Source: Micromonospora vinacea (lineage in GTDB: Bacteria > Actinomycetota > Actinomycetes > Mycobacteriales > Micromonosporaceae). Taken from it: DNA of 64,000 nt. Under the pieces are notes generated by a model. It worked only from the letters and a program-made list of their open reading frames with translations, made no database searches and was not told the origin of the DNA. Shown piece after piece: positions 8,471-16,338 of this stretch. A program made the translations under genes and the position numbers. The stretch is taken from contig NZ_JADOTY010000001.1 in NCBI RefSeq assembly GCF_015751785.1, positions 5,270,001-5,334,000 on the forward strand, in the 5' to 3' direction. Numbering within the stretch: position 1 is the stretch's first letter; every line of letters starts with the position of its first letter.

Positions 8471-8986
8471 CAGACCATGTTGGACCCACCTCCCCTCGAA
8501 CGCAACACCGTTGCGGTGACGGAGCGCCCCAGTGAGGGATGCAGTGCGTTCGTGCGTTGCTACTTCTTGTCATGCTCTTAGGTGCGCCGAATCGCCCCGA
8601 AGGTGACGCACGAACTGGCCCCTTGCTGGTGTGAGGGCGATCTGTTCGTGGTGCAGAACAAGCACGGGATACTTTCTCGCTATCCCGAAGATCCTTCAGT
8701 CTCGAGCCACTGCCCTTCGGATGCGGTTGCTATCACGGTGATTCGTCGTGGTAGTTGTCCAGCCAGGTACACGGTCATCCGGCAAACGTCTGCCTCCCGC
8801 CAGCACCACTGTCCGATGCGGGTGCAGCTTCATGGGAACGCGGAACGACAGAATTTTCGGAGCGTCGTTGAACAGTTACTCCGAGGTCTCGGGGCGGATA
8901 GTTGAAGCGCAATGCGGGCGAGCCGGGGCCTGCCGGTCACCTCGCGCAGGTAAGGCAGGCGGGACCCCTTCGCGCGGAGCGGCTGT
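8471..8986. other. Gene-poor stretch between Schlafen-type gene and regulator
   Basis: About 500 bases with lower GC than the cluster. A reading frame at 8582-8905 (+, GTG start, 107 codons) is open, but it resembles no family I know, lacks a clear ribosome binding site and has mixed codon usage, so I do not call it a gene. The stretch may be the edge of an inserted segment. No RNA gene or repeat was seen. Confidence 0.5.
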
Positions 8987-10354
8987 TCACGAGGCGATGA
9001 GGTCCCGGGCGTCCTGACAGAAACGGCGGACGGTGGGAGTGCGCCGGTACGGGGCCAGCGCGCCAACCAGATTGCGGACATGCTTGATGCACCTGGTGGA
9101 GGTGACCTGCCCGGTCAGGGTCTGCACGGCCTGGTCGCCGAGGGCGAGCGCCTTGTCCAATTCGGGGTGTTCCTGCTGGACGTACGTGGTCGCGAGCAAC
9201 GCGTTACGCAGTGCGCCCTCGCGGGTGTACTCGTTGCTCTGTAGCCGCAGGGCTGCCCGCAGGTGGTCACGAGCGCGCGGCCAGTCTTCGAGCTTGACGA
9301 AGCAGTAGCCGGCCTGCGCGTGGGCCTGCGCCTCGTTGATCCAGTAGGACCAGTCGGGGTCGCCGTGCTCCGGCCGGCTGTCCGTGAACCTGTCGAATGC
9401 GTTGTCGAGCGCACGGCGGGTGTCGGTTACGGACCGGTTGTTGGCATACGCCTCGGCGGCCCGCAGATCGAGGATCGTCTCCACCTTGGGGCTCGTAGCC
9501 GGATAGCTGGCTCGCGCGGTCTCCGCGAGGGTCACGGCCTGGCGGAGCTGACCGAGATCCTTGGCCTGGCAGGACATGAAGCCGAGGATGTTCGCGCCGA
9601 GGCCGCGATCACCGGCCGCGTTGGCCTGATAGAGGCCAGCGATCCAGAACCGCTGCGCCTGGGTGTGGTGGCCGTCGTCGAAGGAGAGCCAACCGGCGAG
9701 GCGCAGCAGTTCACCGGCGGTGCCGTGCAGCCGCCGGCCGACCGAGTCGGTATAGCTGCGTTCGCGCAGCACCTCGACCACTGTGCTCAGGTGCTTCCGG
9801 ACCAGCCCCAGAGTCTGACCGCTACCGAGGTGGTCGTCCATCCGCCGCAGGCTGGCGGTCACCGCGTCCAGGTGGTCCACGACGTCGCCCGACACGGGCC
9901 GGCCTGCGGTCGATGCGATGTTCTGCGGTGGTTGGGCGATCAGCCACTCGTGCGCCGGTGATGTCAGTGCGGAACCGAGCAGAGTGAGGAACATCCGTCG
10001 GTGCGTCATCCCCTCAGGTTCGTTCACCACCTCGCCCGCCCGCAAGGCCCCGCCTGAGGACCAGGGCAGATCAAGACCGGCCGAGGCTGGAACGGCCTCG
10101 AACCCGTCGCTCGGCCAACCCAGCTCGTCGATACCAACCGTCCGCTGCAACACCTCGGACAGCAGCGCCGATGTCAACGACGGCCACGGTGCCCGGGGAA
10201 CGTCGCCCTTCCTCCACTTGTACGGCGTCTTGAGGTGTAGCCGCTCTGTCCGCCCGTGCCGCCCGGCGCACTCGTTGAGACGTCGAGCGAACTGCTCCGG
10301 CTGCCAGCCCACCTCGGCCAGCAACCGCGTCAACGCCTCTCCACTCGGTGCCAC
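8987..10354 (-). CDS. Helix-turn-helix regulator with TPR-like C-terminal region
   Basis: A 455-residue protein of a common actinomycete regulator type. Residues 1-70 look like a DNA-binding domain (GEALTRLLAEVGWQPEQFAR, then TPYKWRKGDVPRAPW). A segment MTHRRMFLTLLGSAL precedes a long helical region with repeated A-x-A-x-A-G patterns typical of TPRs to the C terminus. The GTG start at 10354 is preceded by GAGGAGG. It is divergent from the small ORF and second regulator at 10533-11833, sharing a 178-base intergenic region. It might control the flanking biosynthetic genes, but nothing in the sequence proves it. Confidence 0.75.
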   Translation of the reverse strand: MAPSGEALTRLLAEVGWQPEQFARRLNECAGRHGRTERLHLKTPYKWRKGDVPRAPWPSLTSALLSEVLQRTVGIDELGWPSDGFEAVPASAGLDLPWSSGGALRAGEVVNEPEGMTHRRMFLTLLGSALTSPAHEWLIAQPPQNIASTAGRPVSGDVVDHLDAVTASLRRMDDHLGSGQTLGLVRKHLSTVVEVLRERSYTDSVGRRLHGTAGELLRLAGWLSFDDGHHTQAQRFWIAGLYQANAAGDRGLGANILGFMSCQAKDLGQLRQAVTLAETARASYPATSPKVETILDLRAAEAYANNRSVTDTRRALDNAFDRFTDSRPEHGDPDWSYWINEAQAHAQAGYCFVKLEDWPRARDHLRAALRLQSNEYTREGALRNALLATTYVQQEHPELDKALALGDQAVQTLTGQVTSTRCIKHVRNLVGALAPYRRTPTVRRFCQDARDLIAS

Positions 10355-10532
10355 CGTCCAGCCTCCTCGTTTGTAGCGACCGCCACACGAACAGTAGCGA
10401 TTCGGTCCGACACCGGGTGGTTGTGGCACTCGTGGGCACTGATAGGCACCGAGCGCACCTGCCTTTGCGACCCTCGGCACGGAGTCCACTGGACACGTCA
10501 GGACGAGCGGGGTCGAGTCACGATGGCGAGCT
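10355..10532. promoter_or_regulatory. Divergent promoter region between two regulators
   Basis: This 178-base stretch separates a minus-strand regulator from a plus-strand regulatory operon. Around 10425-10453 there are closely spaced GGCACT/GGCAC copies (GTGGCACTCGTGGGCACTGA, then TAGGCACC), roughly one helical turn apart. They could be an operator for either regulator. No convincing -35/-10 pair was identified. Confidence 0.3.
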
Positions 10533-10694
10533 GTGAAAGCGAAGGTGCTTGTGGTTTCCGAAGTGGTGGCGTTGATCTTTGGTGGGCTGGTGCCGGGGTT
10601 CCTGCTCGGGTTGCTGGCGTTCCGGGTGAAGTCGAGGTGGTGTCCCCACTGTGGGCAGCCCACCCAGGCGCTGCCGCAGGGGCAGGACGGGTGA
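10533..10694 (+). CDS. Tiny membrane peptide with CPHCG knuckle
   Basis: An ORF of 53 residues in a frame different from the regulator that follows. It starts with VKAKVLVVSEVVALIFGG, forms one hydrophobic helix (about 5-30), then a basic stretch and CPHCGQ, a half zinc-knuckle. Its stop overlaps the GTG start of the next gene (GTGA at 10691-10694), a normal coupling signal in this genome. I cannot assign a function. Confidence 0.5.
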   Translation: MKAKVLVVSEVVALIFGGLVPGFLLGLLAFRVKSRWCPHCGQPTQALPQGQDG

Positions 10695-11833
10695 CCCGGC
10701 CAATGCCGGAGCGTGACGAGCCGGTCGGGCGGCGGGTGGCCCGGTGGCGGGTGCGTCGCCGGATGACCCAGCAGATGCTCGCCGACCGGCTCGGCAAGTC
10801 GAAGAGCTGGGTAGACAAGGTCGAGCGCGGCGTTCGCAACCTGGACCGCTACTCAGTCGTCCAGGAGATCGCCGAGGTTCTGCGCCTCGACCCGACCGTG
10901 CTGCTTGACCCCCGCAGGCCACCACCAACGGCGGCCCCCGCCCTCGACGGCATCGACGCGGTCCGCGCCGCCCTGGCCCACTACCACCAACGCCGCCCCC
11001 GAGTTGTGTCCGCAGACGAGGTGGAACGGCACGTCGCGCACGCCTGGCTCAGCTACCAGCACGCCCACTACGCCCAACTGCTCAGGGCGCTGCCCGCCCT
11101 GCTCGACGCCACCGACGGCACACTGGGGCTGCTGGTGTCCGTGTACCGGATCACCGCCTCGGTGCTCGTCAAGCTCGGCGAACCCGACCTCGCCTGGCTG
11201 GCCGCGGACCGGGCCGTCGCCGCCGCCACCGGTGACGCCATCCGCACCGGCACCGCCACGATCGCCGTAGCGCAGGCGCTGCGCGCCCTGGGCCGCGACC
11301 GCCTCGCCCTCACCGCGTCCGTCGCCGCCGTGGGCACGGCCGCCCACGATGGGGTACGCGGAACACTGCTGCTCCAGGCCGCCATGGCTGCTGCCGGCTG
11401 TGGCGACGGCCGCCGCGCCGACGACCTGATCGACCATGCCACCGCGTTGGCCGAGCGGTGTACGGGCACCGACGACCCGCACCACACCGCGTTCGGCCCT
11501 GCCACCGTGCGGCTGGCCCGCTTTGTCAGCGCCCTGCACCTTGGCGACTCCGCCCAGGCCGTGTACCGCCACGAGAAGGCCATTCGCGGCGACGACTGGC
11601 ATCGACTACCCGCAGAGCATCGCGCCGCCCACCTCATGGACGCCGCCCGCGCCTACCTCCATAACGGCGATGTCGCCGCTGCCGGGCGCGCCCTGGCCGA
11701 CGCCGACACCGTCGCGCCCGCCGAGGTCCGTTACCGGCCCGCCGCCCGTACCCTTATCGCCGAGATCGCCCGCAGCGGCCGGGCGACCGCCAGCGTGGCG
11801 CGACTGGCCACCCTCGTCGGACTCACCCGGTGA
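10691..11833 (+). CDS. XRE-family regulator with TPR-like C-terminal region
   Basis: A 380-residue protein. Residues 14-70 are a classical Xre/Cro helix-turn-helix (RRRMTQQMLADRLGKSKSWV, then VERG). The rest, from about 90, is an alanine-rich helical array of TPR type. The GTG at 10691 overlaps the stop of the tiny upstream ORF; an in-frame ATG 12 bases on is an alternative. Xre-TPR proteins often sense small molecules or peptides and regulate secondary metabolism; its target here is unknown. Confidence 0.8.
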   Translation: MTRPMPERDEPVGRRVARWRVRRRMTQQMLADRLGKSKSWVDKVERGVRNLDRYSVVQEIAEVLRLDPTVLLDPRRPPPTAAPALDGIDAVRAALAHYHQRRPRVVSADEVERHVAHAWLSYQHAHYAQLLRALPALLDATDGTLGLLVSVYRITASVLVKLGEPDLAWLAADRAVAAATGDAIRTGTATIAVAQALRALGRDRLALTASVAAVGTAAHDGVRGTLLLQAAMAAAGCGDGRRADDLIDHATALAERCTGTDDPHHTAFGPATVRLARFVSALHLGDSAQAVYRHEKAIRGDDWHRLPAEHRAAHLMDAARAYLHNGDVAAAGRALADADTVAPAEVRYRPAARTLIAEIARSGRATASVARLATLVGLTR

Positions 11834-12089
11834 GCGTGACGCCATCGGCCGTCCGGCTGGGGCCACGCGACGGTTGTACGAGGCGTCATGCCTCGGTGAC
11901 GCTCCGCCGGATCGCCCGCCCGATCCTGCCCGCCGAACGGGCTGTCGGCAATCCGGCTGGCCGCTGCTTTTGATCCATCCATTCGCATCTAGCAATGGCC
12001 CTGTGGGCGTCGTATGGTTCCCCGCAGCACCCCGACAAGCGTACGTGATGGGCGGATTCGCCCTCTTTCATGCTGGGCGGTGAACGGCA

Positions 12090-13478
12090 GTGACGGCAGA
12101 AGATCCTACGGCGACAGACCCTGGCTGGGTGGATGAAGTCCTCTTCGGGGGCCACCCGACCGACGTTTGTCTCCGTCTGCCCGACCCCGTCGACCGGGGC
12201 ACCCTGCATCGGTTGGTCTCCGCCGCGCAGGACCGGCTGACCGCCGCCGGACTGCGCCCCGGTGGCGCCGCGGCGCTGCGGTTGCCGCCGTCGCTGGCGT
12301 ACGTGGTGAACCTGCTCGCCACCTGGCGCGCCGGGGGGCAGGCGATCCTGCTCGACCACCGGCTCACCGACCACGAGGTGGACCGCGCGCTGCGCCGGTT
12401 GACCCCGCAGGTGATGGTCGCCCCGGTGCGGACCGGTGGCGGCGCGCTGAAGATCTTCGTCGACGTCACCGAGGGCGTCACCCGGTACGCCGACCGCCCG
12501 GCGGTCAGCGGCCACGCCGTGATCCAGCTCAGCTCCGGCTCCACCGGCCCGTCCAAGGTGATCGGCCGCACCGCCGCCGCCCTGGTCGCCGAGGTGCACC
12601 GCTACACCCGGATCGACGGGGTGGCGCTGCCCGGCGAGCGGATCATCCTGCTGCCGTCGATGGTGCACGTGCTCGGCCTGGTCGGTGGCCTGCTCTACGG
12701 GCTGCACGCCGGGGTCGAGCTGGTGCCGCCGGAGCGGCTCAGCGGCGACGCCGTGCTGGCCGCGATCAGCGCCGGCACCACACCGGCCACCGTCCTCGGT
12801 GTGCCGTTCCACATCGGACTGCTCGCCTCCACCCGCCCGACCGGGCCATTGCCGCAGTTGCGGCGGATGACCACCGGGGGCGAGCTGGTGCCGGCGGCCG
12901 TCGCCCGGGCGTTCACCGACCGGTACGGGGTGCCGCTGGGCAACATGTACGGGATGACCGAGGTCGGGGTGATCGGCACCGACCTGTACGGGGCGCACCG
13001 ACCGTCGATCGCCCCCGCGCCCGGGATCGAGGTCCGGGAGTCCGGCGGTGAGCTGTGGGTGTCCTGCCCGGCGTCGCCGTACGTCGGACTGAGCGACCCG
13101 ACCCGGTGGTCCGACGGCTGGCTGCACACCCGCGACGCCGGCACCGTCGATGAGCACACCGGCCTGGTCACGGTGCGCGGTCGACTCGACTCGCAGGTCT
13201 CCGTCGGCGGGATGAAGGTCGACCTGACCGAGGTGGAGGCCACCGTCGCCGAGCTGACCGGGGTGGCCGCCGCCGTGGTGGTCTGGGACGACGGCATCAC
13301 CGCGTACGTCCAACCCGACGGCCCGCTGTCGGAGGAGACGCTGGACAAACTCCTGGCCGAGCGGTTGGCCGGCTACAAACGGCCCAGGGTGCTGCACCTG
13401 CTCGATCAGTTGCCCCGTACCACCACCGGCAAGCTGGTCCGCTCGACCGACGTGCTGCGTTCGGCGGTCACCCCGTGA
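12090..13478 (+). CDS. AMP-forming acyl/aryl ligase (ANL superfamily), short form
   Basis: A 462-residue adenylate-forming enzyme that activates a carboxylic acid as acyl-AMP and loads it on CoA or an ACP. The ATP P-loop is SSGSTGPSKV near 150, then YGMTE near 290, and the C-terminal catalytic Lys is in TTTGKLV near 450. It is shorter at the N terminus than typical CoA ligases. The next same-strand genes are ACPs and ketosynthases, so it may prime an ACP with a starter acid (inference). Its last 73 bases overlap the end of a convergent phosphopantetheinyl transferase gene. GTG start at 12090. Confidence 0.85.
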   Translation: MTAEDPTATDPGWVDEVLFGGHPTDVCLRLPDPVDRGTLHRLVSAAQDRLTAAGLRPGGAAALRLPPSLAYVVNLLATWRAGGQAILLDHRLTDHEVDRALRRLTPQVMVAPVRTGGGALKIFVDVTEGVTRYADRPAVSGHAVIQLSSGSTGPSKVIGRTAAALVAEVHRYTRIDGVALPGERIILLPSMVHVLGLVGGLLYGLHAGVELVPPERLSGDAVLAAISAGTTPATVLGVPFHIGLLASTRPTGPLPQLRRMTTGGELVPAAVARAFTDRYGVPLGNMYGMTEVGVIGTDLYGAHRPSIAPAPGIEVRESGGELWVSCPASPYVGLSDPTRWSDGWLHTRDAGTVDEHTGLVTVRGRLDSQVSVGGMKVDLTEVEATVAELTGVAAAVVVWDDGITAYVQPDGPLSEETLDKLLAERLAGYKRPRVLHLLDQLPRTTTGKLVRSTDVLRSAVTP

Positions 13479-14080
13479 CCGGGCCACTGCACCACCTCGA
13501 CGTCGACAGGCGCGTTCGCGTGCGCGGCGACGGCCAGGACGAGGCCCCCGTCCAGGTGCGGGTGACCGACCCGCAGGTGCTCGACACCGGGCACCGGCCG
13601 CAACGGCAGCCCCGGCGGCGGCATCAGCCGGCGCAGCCCGTCGTCCCGCAACCCCCGCCCGAGCGCCTTGCCGACCGCCTCCTTCGCGGTCCACAGCCGC
13701 AGGAAGTCCACAGTCCGGCCAGCCTCGGGCCGATCGCCCAACCAGGCCAGCTCGGTGGGCGGGAACCAGCGGCGGGCCAGCGCGAGCGCCGGCAGCGGGC
13801 GGATCCGCTCCACGTCCACCCCGACGGCGCCAGCGCGGCGGGCGGCGACCACCACCAGCCCGGCGGTGCGGCTGACGCTGACCGCCAACCCGACGTCGTC
13901 GACCCTGACGACCGGCCGTCCTTTGCGGTCGTGCGTCAGCACCACAGCGGTCTCCGCGCGACCGAGCAGCAGCGAACCCGCCCGCCGCACCAGCACAGCG
14001 GCCGGATCCGGCTGACCGCCGGTGTCCCGGCCGACCCACACGTAGACGGTGTCCCGACCGGACACCGTCAACTGATCCAC
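13406..14080 (-). CDS. 4'-phosphopantetheinyl transferase, Sfp type
   Basis: This 224-residue enzyme converts apo-ACPs to holo-ACPs using CoA. The signature motifs are present: VGVDVER (D89, E91, magnesium and CoA binding) and WTAKEAVGKAL (K133, E134, K138). The upstream SxSH-like motif is SVSRTAG, with Arg in place of the usual His. It is transcribed against its neighbours and overlaps the end of the ligase gene by 73 bases. Its likely targets are the two ACPs just downstream of its start and the ACP-cyclase fusion. Confidence 0.9.
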   Translation of the reverse strand: MDQLTVSGRDTVYVWVGRDTGGQPDPAAVLVRRAGSLLLGRAETAVVLTHDRKGRPVVRVDDVGLAVSVSRTAGLVVVAARRAGAVGVDVERIRPLPALALARRWFPPTELAWLGDRPEAGRTVDFLRLWTAKEAVGKALGRGLRDDGLRRLMPPPGLPLRPVPGVEHLRVGHPHLDGGLVLAVAAHANAPVDVEVVQWPGHGVTAERSTSVERTSLPVVVRGN

Positions 14081-14095
14081 GCAGAGAGGGTATCC

Positions 14096-14362
14096 ATGAG
14101 AGCCGAGGTCCGCGCCTTCGTCGTCGAGCAGCTCGCCGACATGAACTACGACGTCGAGGGGCTCGACGACGACACCACGCTCGGTCCGTCCGGCGTCGAC
14201 CTGGAGTCTCTCGCCCTGGCCGACCTGTCCGTCCGGGTCGAGGACCGTTACGGCCTGACGTTCGCCGACGACGAGTCGGAGCAGCTGGCCCTCATGACGG
14301 TCGGCGAGTTCACCACAATGGTCGCCAACCGCGTCACCGAGGCGACGAGCGACAAAGCCTGA
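14096..14362 (+). CDS. Acyl carrier protein (first of two)
   Basis: An 88-residue carrier protein. The attachment Ser is Ser38 in GVDLESLALADL, which fits the ACP helix II start. Acidic overall, normal ACP length. ATG 14096 follows AGAGAGGG. The stop overlaps the start of the second carrier protein (ATG at 14362), giving a coupled pair in front of the ketosynthase. It diverges from the phosphopantetheinyl transferase gene 15 bases away. Confidence 0.92.
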   Translation: MRAEVRAFVVEQLADMNYDVEGLDDDTTLGPSGVDLESLALADLSVRVEDRYGLTFADDESEQLALMTVGEFTTMVANRVTEATSDKA

Positions 14363-14607
14363 TGAGCGGTCAGCCCGATCTGGGGCGAGCTGACCTGATG
14401 ACCATGCTCGCCGAACTCACCGCGAAACCGGCTGCCGAGGTGTCCGACCGGATCGGCTCGATGGAGCTTGCCTGGCTGGTGCACCTCGTCGAGCAGCGCT
14501 ACGACTGCCGGCTCGACCTCACCGACGACGAACTGGCCGGTATCCGTACCGTCGACGACGCCCTGGTGGTGTTCCGGGCGTCGCTGACCGCCTCCGCAGA
14601 TGGTTGA
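14362..14607 (+). CDS. Second acyl carrier protein-like protein
   Basis: An 81-residue protein with ACP size and helical pattern. The probable phosphopantetheine site is Ser33 in RIGSMELAWLV, where the usual DSL is replaced by GSM. The following helix and the acidic RTVDDAL segment match carrier proteins. It overlaps the preceding ACP by one base and the next ketosynthase by 8 bases. Carriers with GSME-type sites occur in non-canonical type II systems; a divergent partner ketosynthase follows directly. Confidence 0.8.
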   Translation: MSGQPDLGRADLMTMLAELTAKPAAEVSDRIGSMELAWLVHLVEQRYDCRLDLTDDELAGIRTVDDALVVFRASLTASADG

Positions 14608-15739
14608 GGCGCGCGTCGCCCAGCTCACCGGCGTGTACGCGGTCAGTGCCCTGGGGCGGGGCGCCGACGCGCAGCTCGCCGGTGCGCTGGCCGGGGTGCC
14701 GGCGTTCGGACCGGTGAGCCGGTTCGACACCGCTGCCCGCCGGGTCACAGTGGCGGCCACGGTGCCCGAGGTGGGCACGCTCCCCGACGAGCTGGCCGCC
14801 GCGATCGACGCGGCCTGCCGGGCGGCCGGCCTGGACCGTGCGCAGCGCACGGGCTGCGCCCTGCTGCTCGCCGTGCACGGCGGCCCGGCCCTCGGTGCGG
14901 GCCCCGCCGCCGGTGCAGGCCCGGCCCTCGGTACGGCCCCGGCCGTGCTCGCCGGTCAGCTCGCCGCTCGATGTGGACTGTCCGGTCACACCCGGGTCTA
15001 CACCAGCGCCTGCGTGTCGGCGAGCACGGCGGTGGCCGACGCCGCCGCCCAGATCACCCGCGGTGACGTCGAGCGGGTGGTGGTCGCGGCCGGCTACCTG
15101 GTCGAATCGGACCAGTTCGCGCTCTTCGACGCCGGTCGCGCCCTCGCTGTCGACGGGGCGGTCCGCCCGTTCAGCGCCGGCCGGCGGGGGTTGCTACTGG
15201 GTGACGGCGTGGTCGCGGTGGTGCTGGAATCGAGCACCGGCCGGCGACGCGGCGTCGATCCGGTGGCCACAGTGGTCGGTTGGGGGCGGGCCGGCGACGC
15301 GTTCCATCCCTGCCAGCCGGAGCCCGGCGGCACCGGACTGGCCCGCGCTGTCGACGCCGCGCTGCGCCGGGCAGGGCTGCCACCGGACGCCGTCGGCTAC
15401 GTCAACGCCAACGCCACCGGTACCGCGCAGAGCGACGCCGCCGAGGCAGCCGCCCTGCGTCGGGCCCTCGGCGGGCATGGCACCCGGGTCGCGGTCAGCT
15501 CCACGAAGTCGGTGCACGGGCACGCGTTGGAGGCGTCCGGGCTGCTCGAACTGGTGGTCACCGCCCTCGCGCTGCGCCACGGCGAGCTTCCGGTCAACGC
15601 CGGCTGGCTAGGACCCGACGACTCCTGCCCCCTGAACGTCGTCAAGGACCAACCACAGAAGACGACGGCAACCCACGCCCTGACCCTCAACGCCGCCTTC
15701 GGCGGCGCCAACACCGCTCTCCTGGTCGGCGTCGGATGA
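14600..15739 (+). CDS. Ketosynthase-like protein with catalytic His replaced by Asn
   Basis: A 379-residue protein of the beta-ketoacyl synthase II fold. The nucleophile Cys138 is kept (YTSACVSAS), as are Lys303 and His308 (TKSVHGHALEASG). The first catalytic His of the HGTGT motif is Asn271 (VNANATGTAQSD). The protein is shorter than a standard KS, with a Gly/Ala/Pro-rich insertion at about 94-114. It may be a decarboxylation-deficient or acyl-transferring enzyme, or a partner subunit for the complete KS at 17948. ATG 14600 overlaps the ACP gene; its stop overlaps the next start. Confidence 0.85.
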   Translation: MVEARVAQLTGVYAVSALGRGADAQLAGALAGVPAFGPVSRFDTAARRVTVAATVPEVGTLPDELAAAIDAACRAAGLDRAQRTGCALLLAVHGGPALGAGPAAGAGPALGTAPAVLAGQLAARCGLSGHTRVYTSACVSASTAVADAAAQITRGDVERVVVAAGYLVESDQFALFDAGRALAVDGAVRPFSAGRRGLLLGDGVVAVVLESSTGRRRGVDPVATVVGWGRAGDAFHPCQPEPGGTGLARAVDAALRRAGLPPDAVGYVNANATGTAQSDAAEAAALRRALGGHGTRVAVSSTKSVHGHALEASGLLELVVTALALRHGELPVNAGWLGPDDSCPLNVVKDQPQKTTATHALTLNAAFGGANTALLVGVG

Positions 15740-16338
15740 CCGCCCCCCACTCCCCGCGATCTTGCACTTTCTGCCCCGACGAATCCGACCAACCACTCGA
15801 AACGACGACCGAAACCGCAAGATCGGCGGGGGAGGGGGCCGGGGAGAGGGCGCGGGCCTGCTGGCCTGAGGGTGGGGACGTCGCGGGTGCGGCGGCGGGG
15901 GTGCCGGGGTTCGTGCACTCGGACTTCGCGCCGGTGGTGGTGGTCGTCGCGGAGCGGTGTCTGCGGCGGGGGTACGGGTCGGCGGGGGTGCCCGCTGGAG
16001 TGCGGACGGGGATCGTGCTGGTCAGCGCCAGCGGCGATCTCGCCAGCGCCCAGCACGTACGGGAGACCGTCGAGGCCGGCGGGCGGGTCGGCCCGCTGTT
16101 CTTCTTCCAGTCCGTGCCCAACAGCGTCGCCGGGCACATCGCGGCCCGCTGGGACCTGCGCGGCCCGGTGGTCTGTCTCAGCCCGACCGGCGACCCGTAC
16201 AGCGACGGCGTCGCCGAGGCCGACCTGCTGCGCGACGACGGCGACGCCGACGAGGTGTTGCTGATCCTGATCGAACAGGCACCCGACCGGCCGACCGAGG
16301 CGGTCGCGGTGCTGCTGGGGGGAGGAGCACGACAATGA
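15736..16338 (+). CDS. Half-size ketosynthase-like protein (N-terminal KS domain type)
   Basis: A 200-residue frame coupled to the preceding ketosynthase by ATGA and to the next ligase by ATGA. From about residue 55 it resembles the N-terminal half of a KS (VHSDFAPVVVV, FFQSVPNSVAGHIAARW, LRGPVVCLSPTGD) and ends where the second KS half should begin. Similar half-proteins are found beside ketosynthases in aryl-polyene-like clusters and act as chain-length-type partners. The first 55 residues cover an inverted repeat and look unlike protein, so translation may really start at GTG 15901. Confidence 0.65.
   Translation: MTAPHSPRSCTFCPDESDQPLETTTETARSAGEGAGERARACWPEGGDVAGAAAGVPGFVHSDFAPVVVVVAERCLRRGYGSAGVPAGVRTGIVLVSASGDLASAQHVRETVEAGGRVGPLFFFQSVPNSVAGHIAARWDLRGPVVCLSPTGDPYSDGVAEADLLRDDGDADEVLLILIEQAPDRPTEAVAVLLGGGARQ
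15752..15831. repeat. Inverted repeat inside the 5' part of the half-KS frame
   Basis: Arms CCCCGCGATCTTGC (15752-15765) and GCAAGATCGGCGGGG (15817-15831) pair with one bulged base around a 51-base loop. It resembles an intergenic repeat but falls within an apparently open frame, so either it is translated or the gene starts later. It may also attenuate transcription between the two KS genes. Confidence 0.6.

Noticed and set aside
8582..8905. Open frame of 107 codons on the + strand
   Set aside because: No known family, weak start context and mixed codon usage, so I did not call it a gene.
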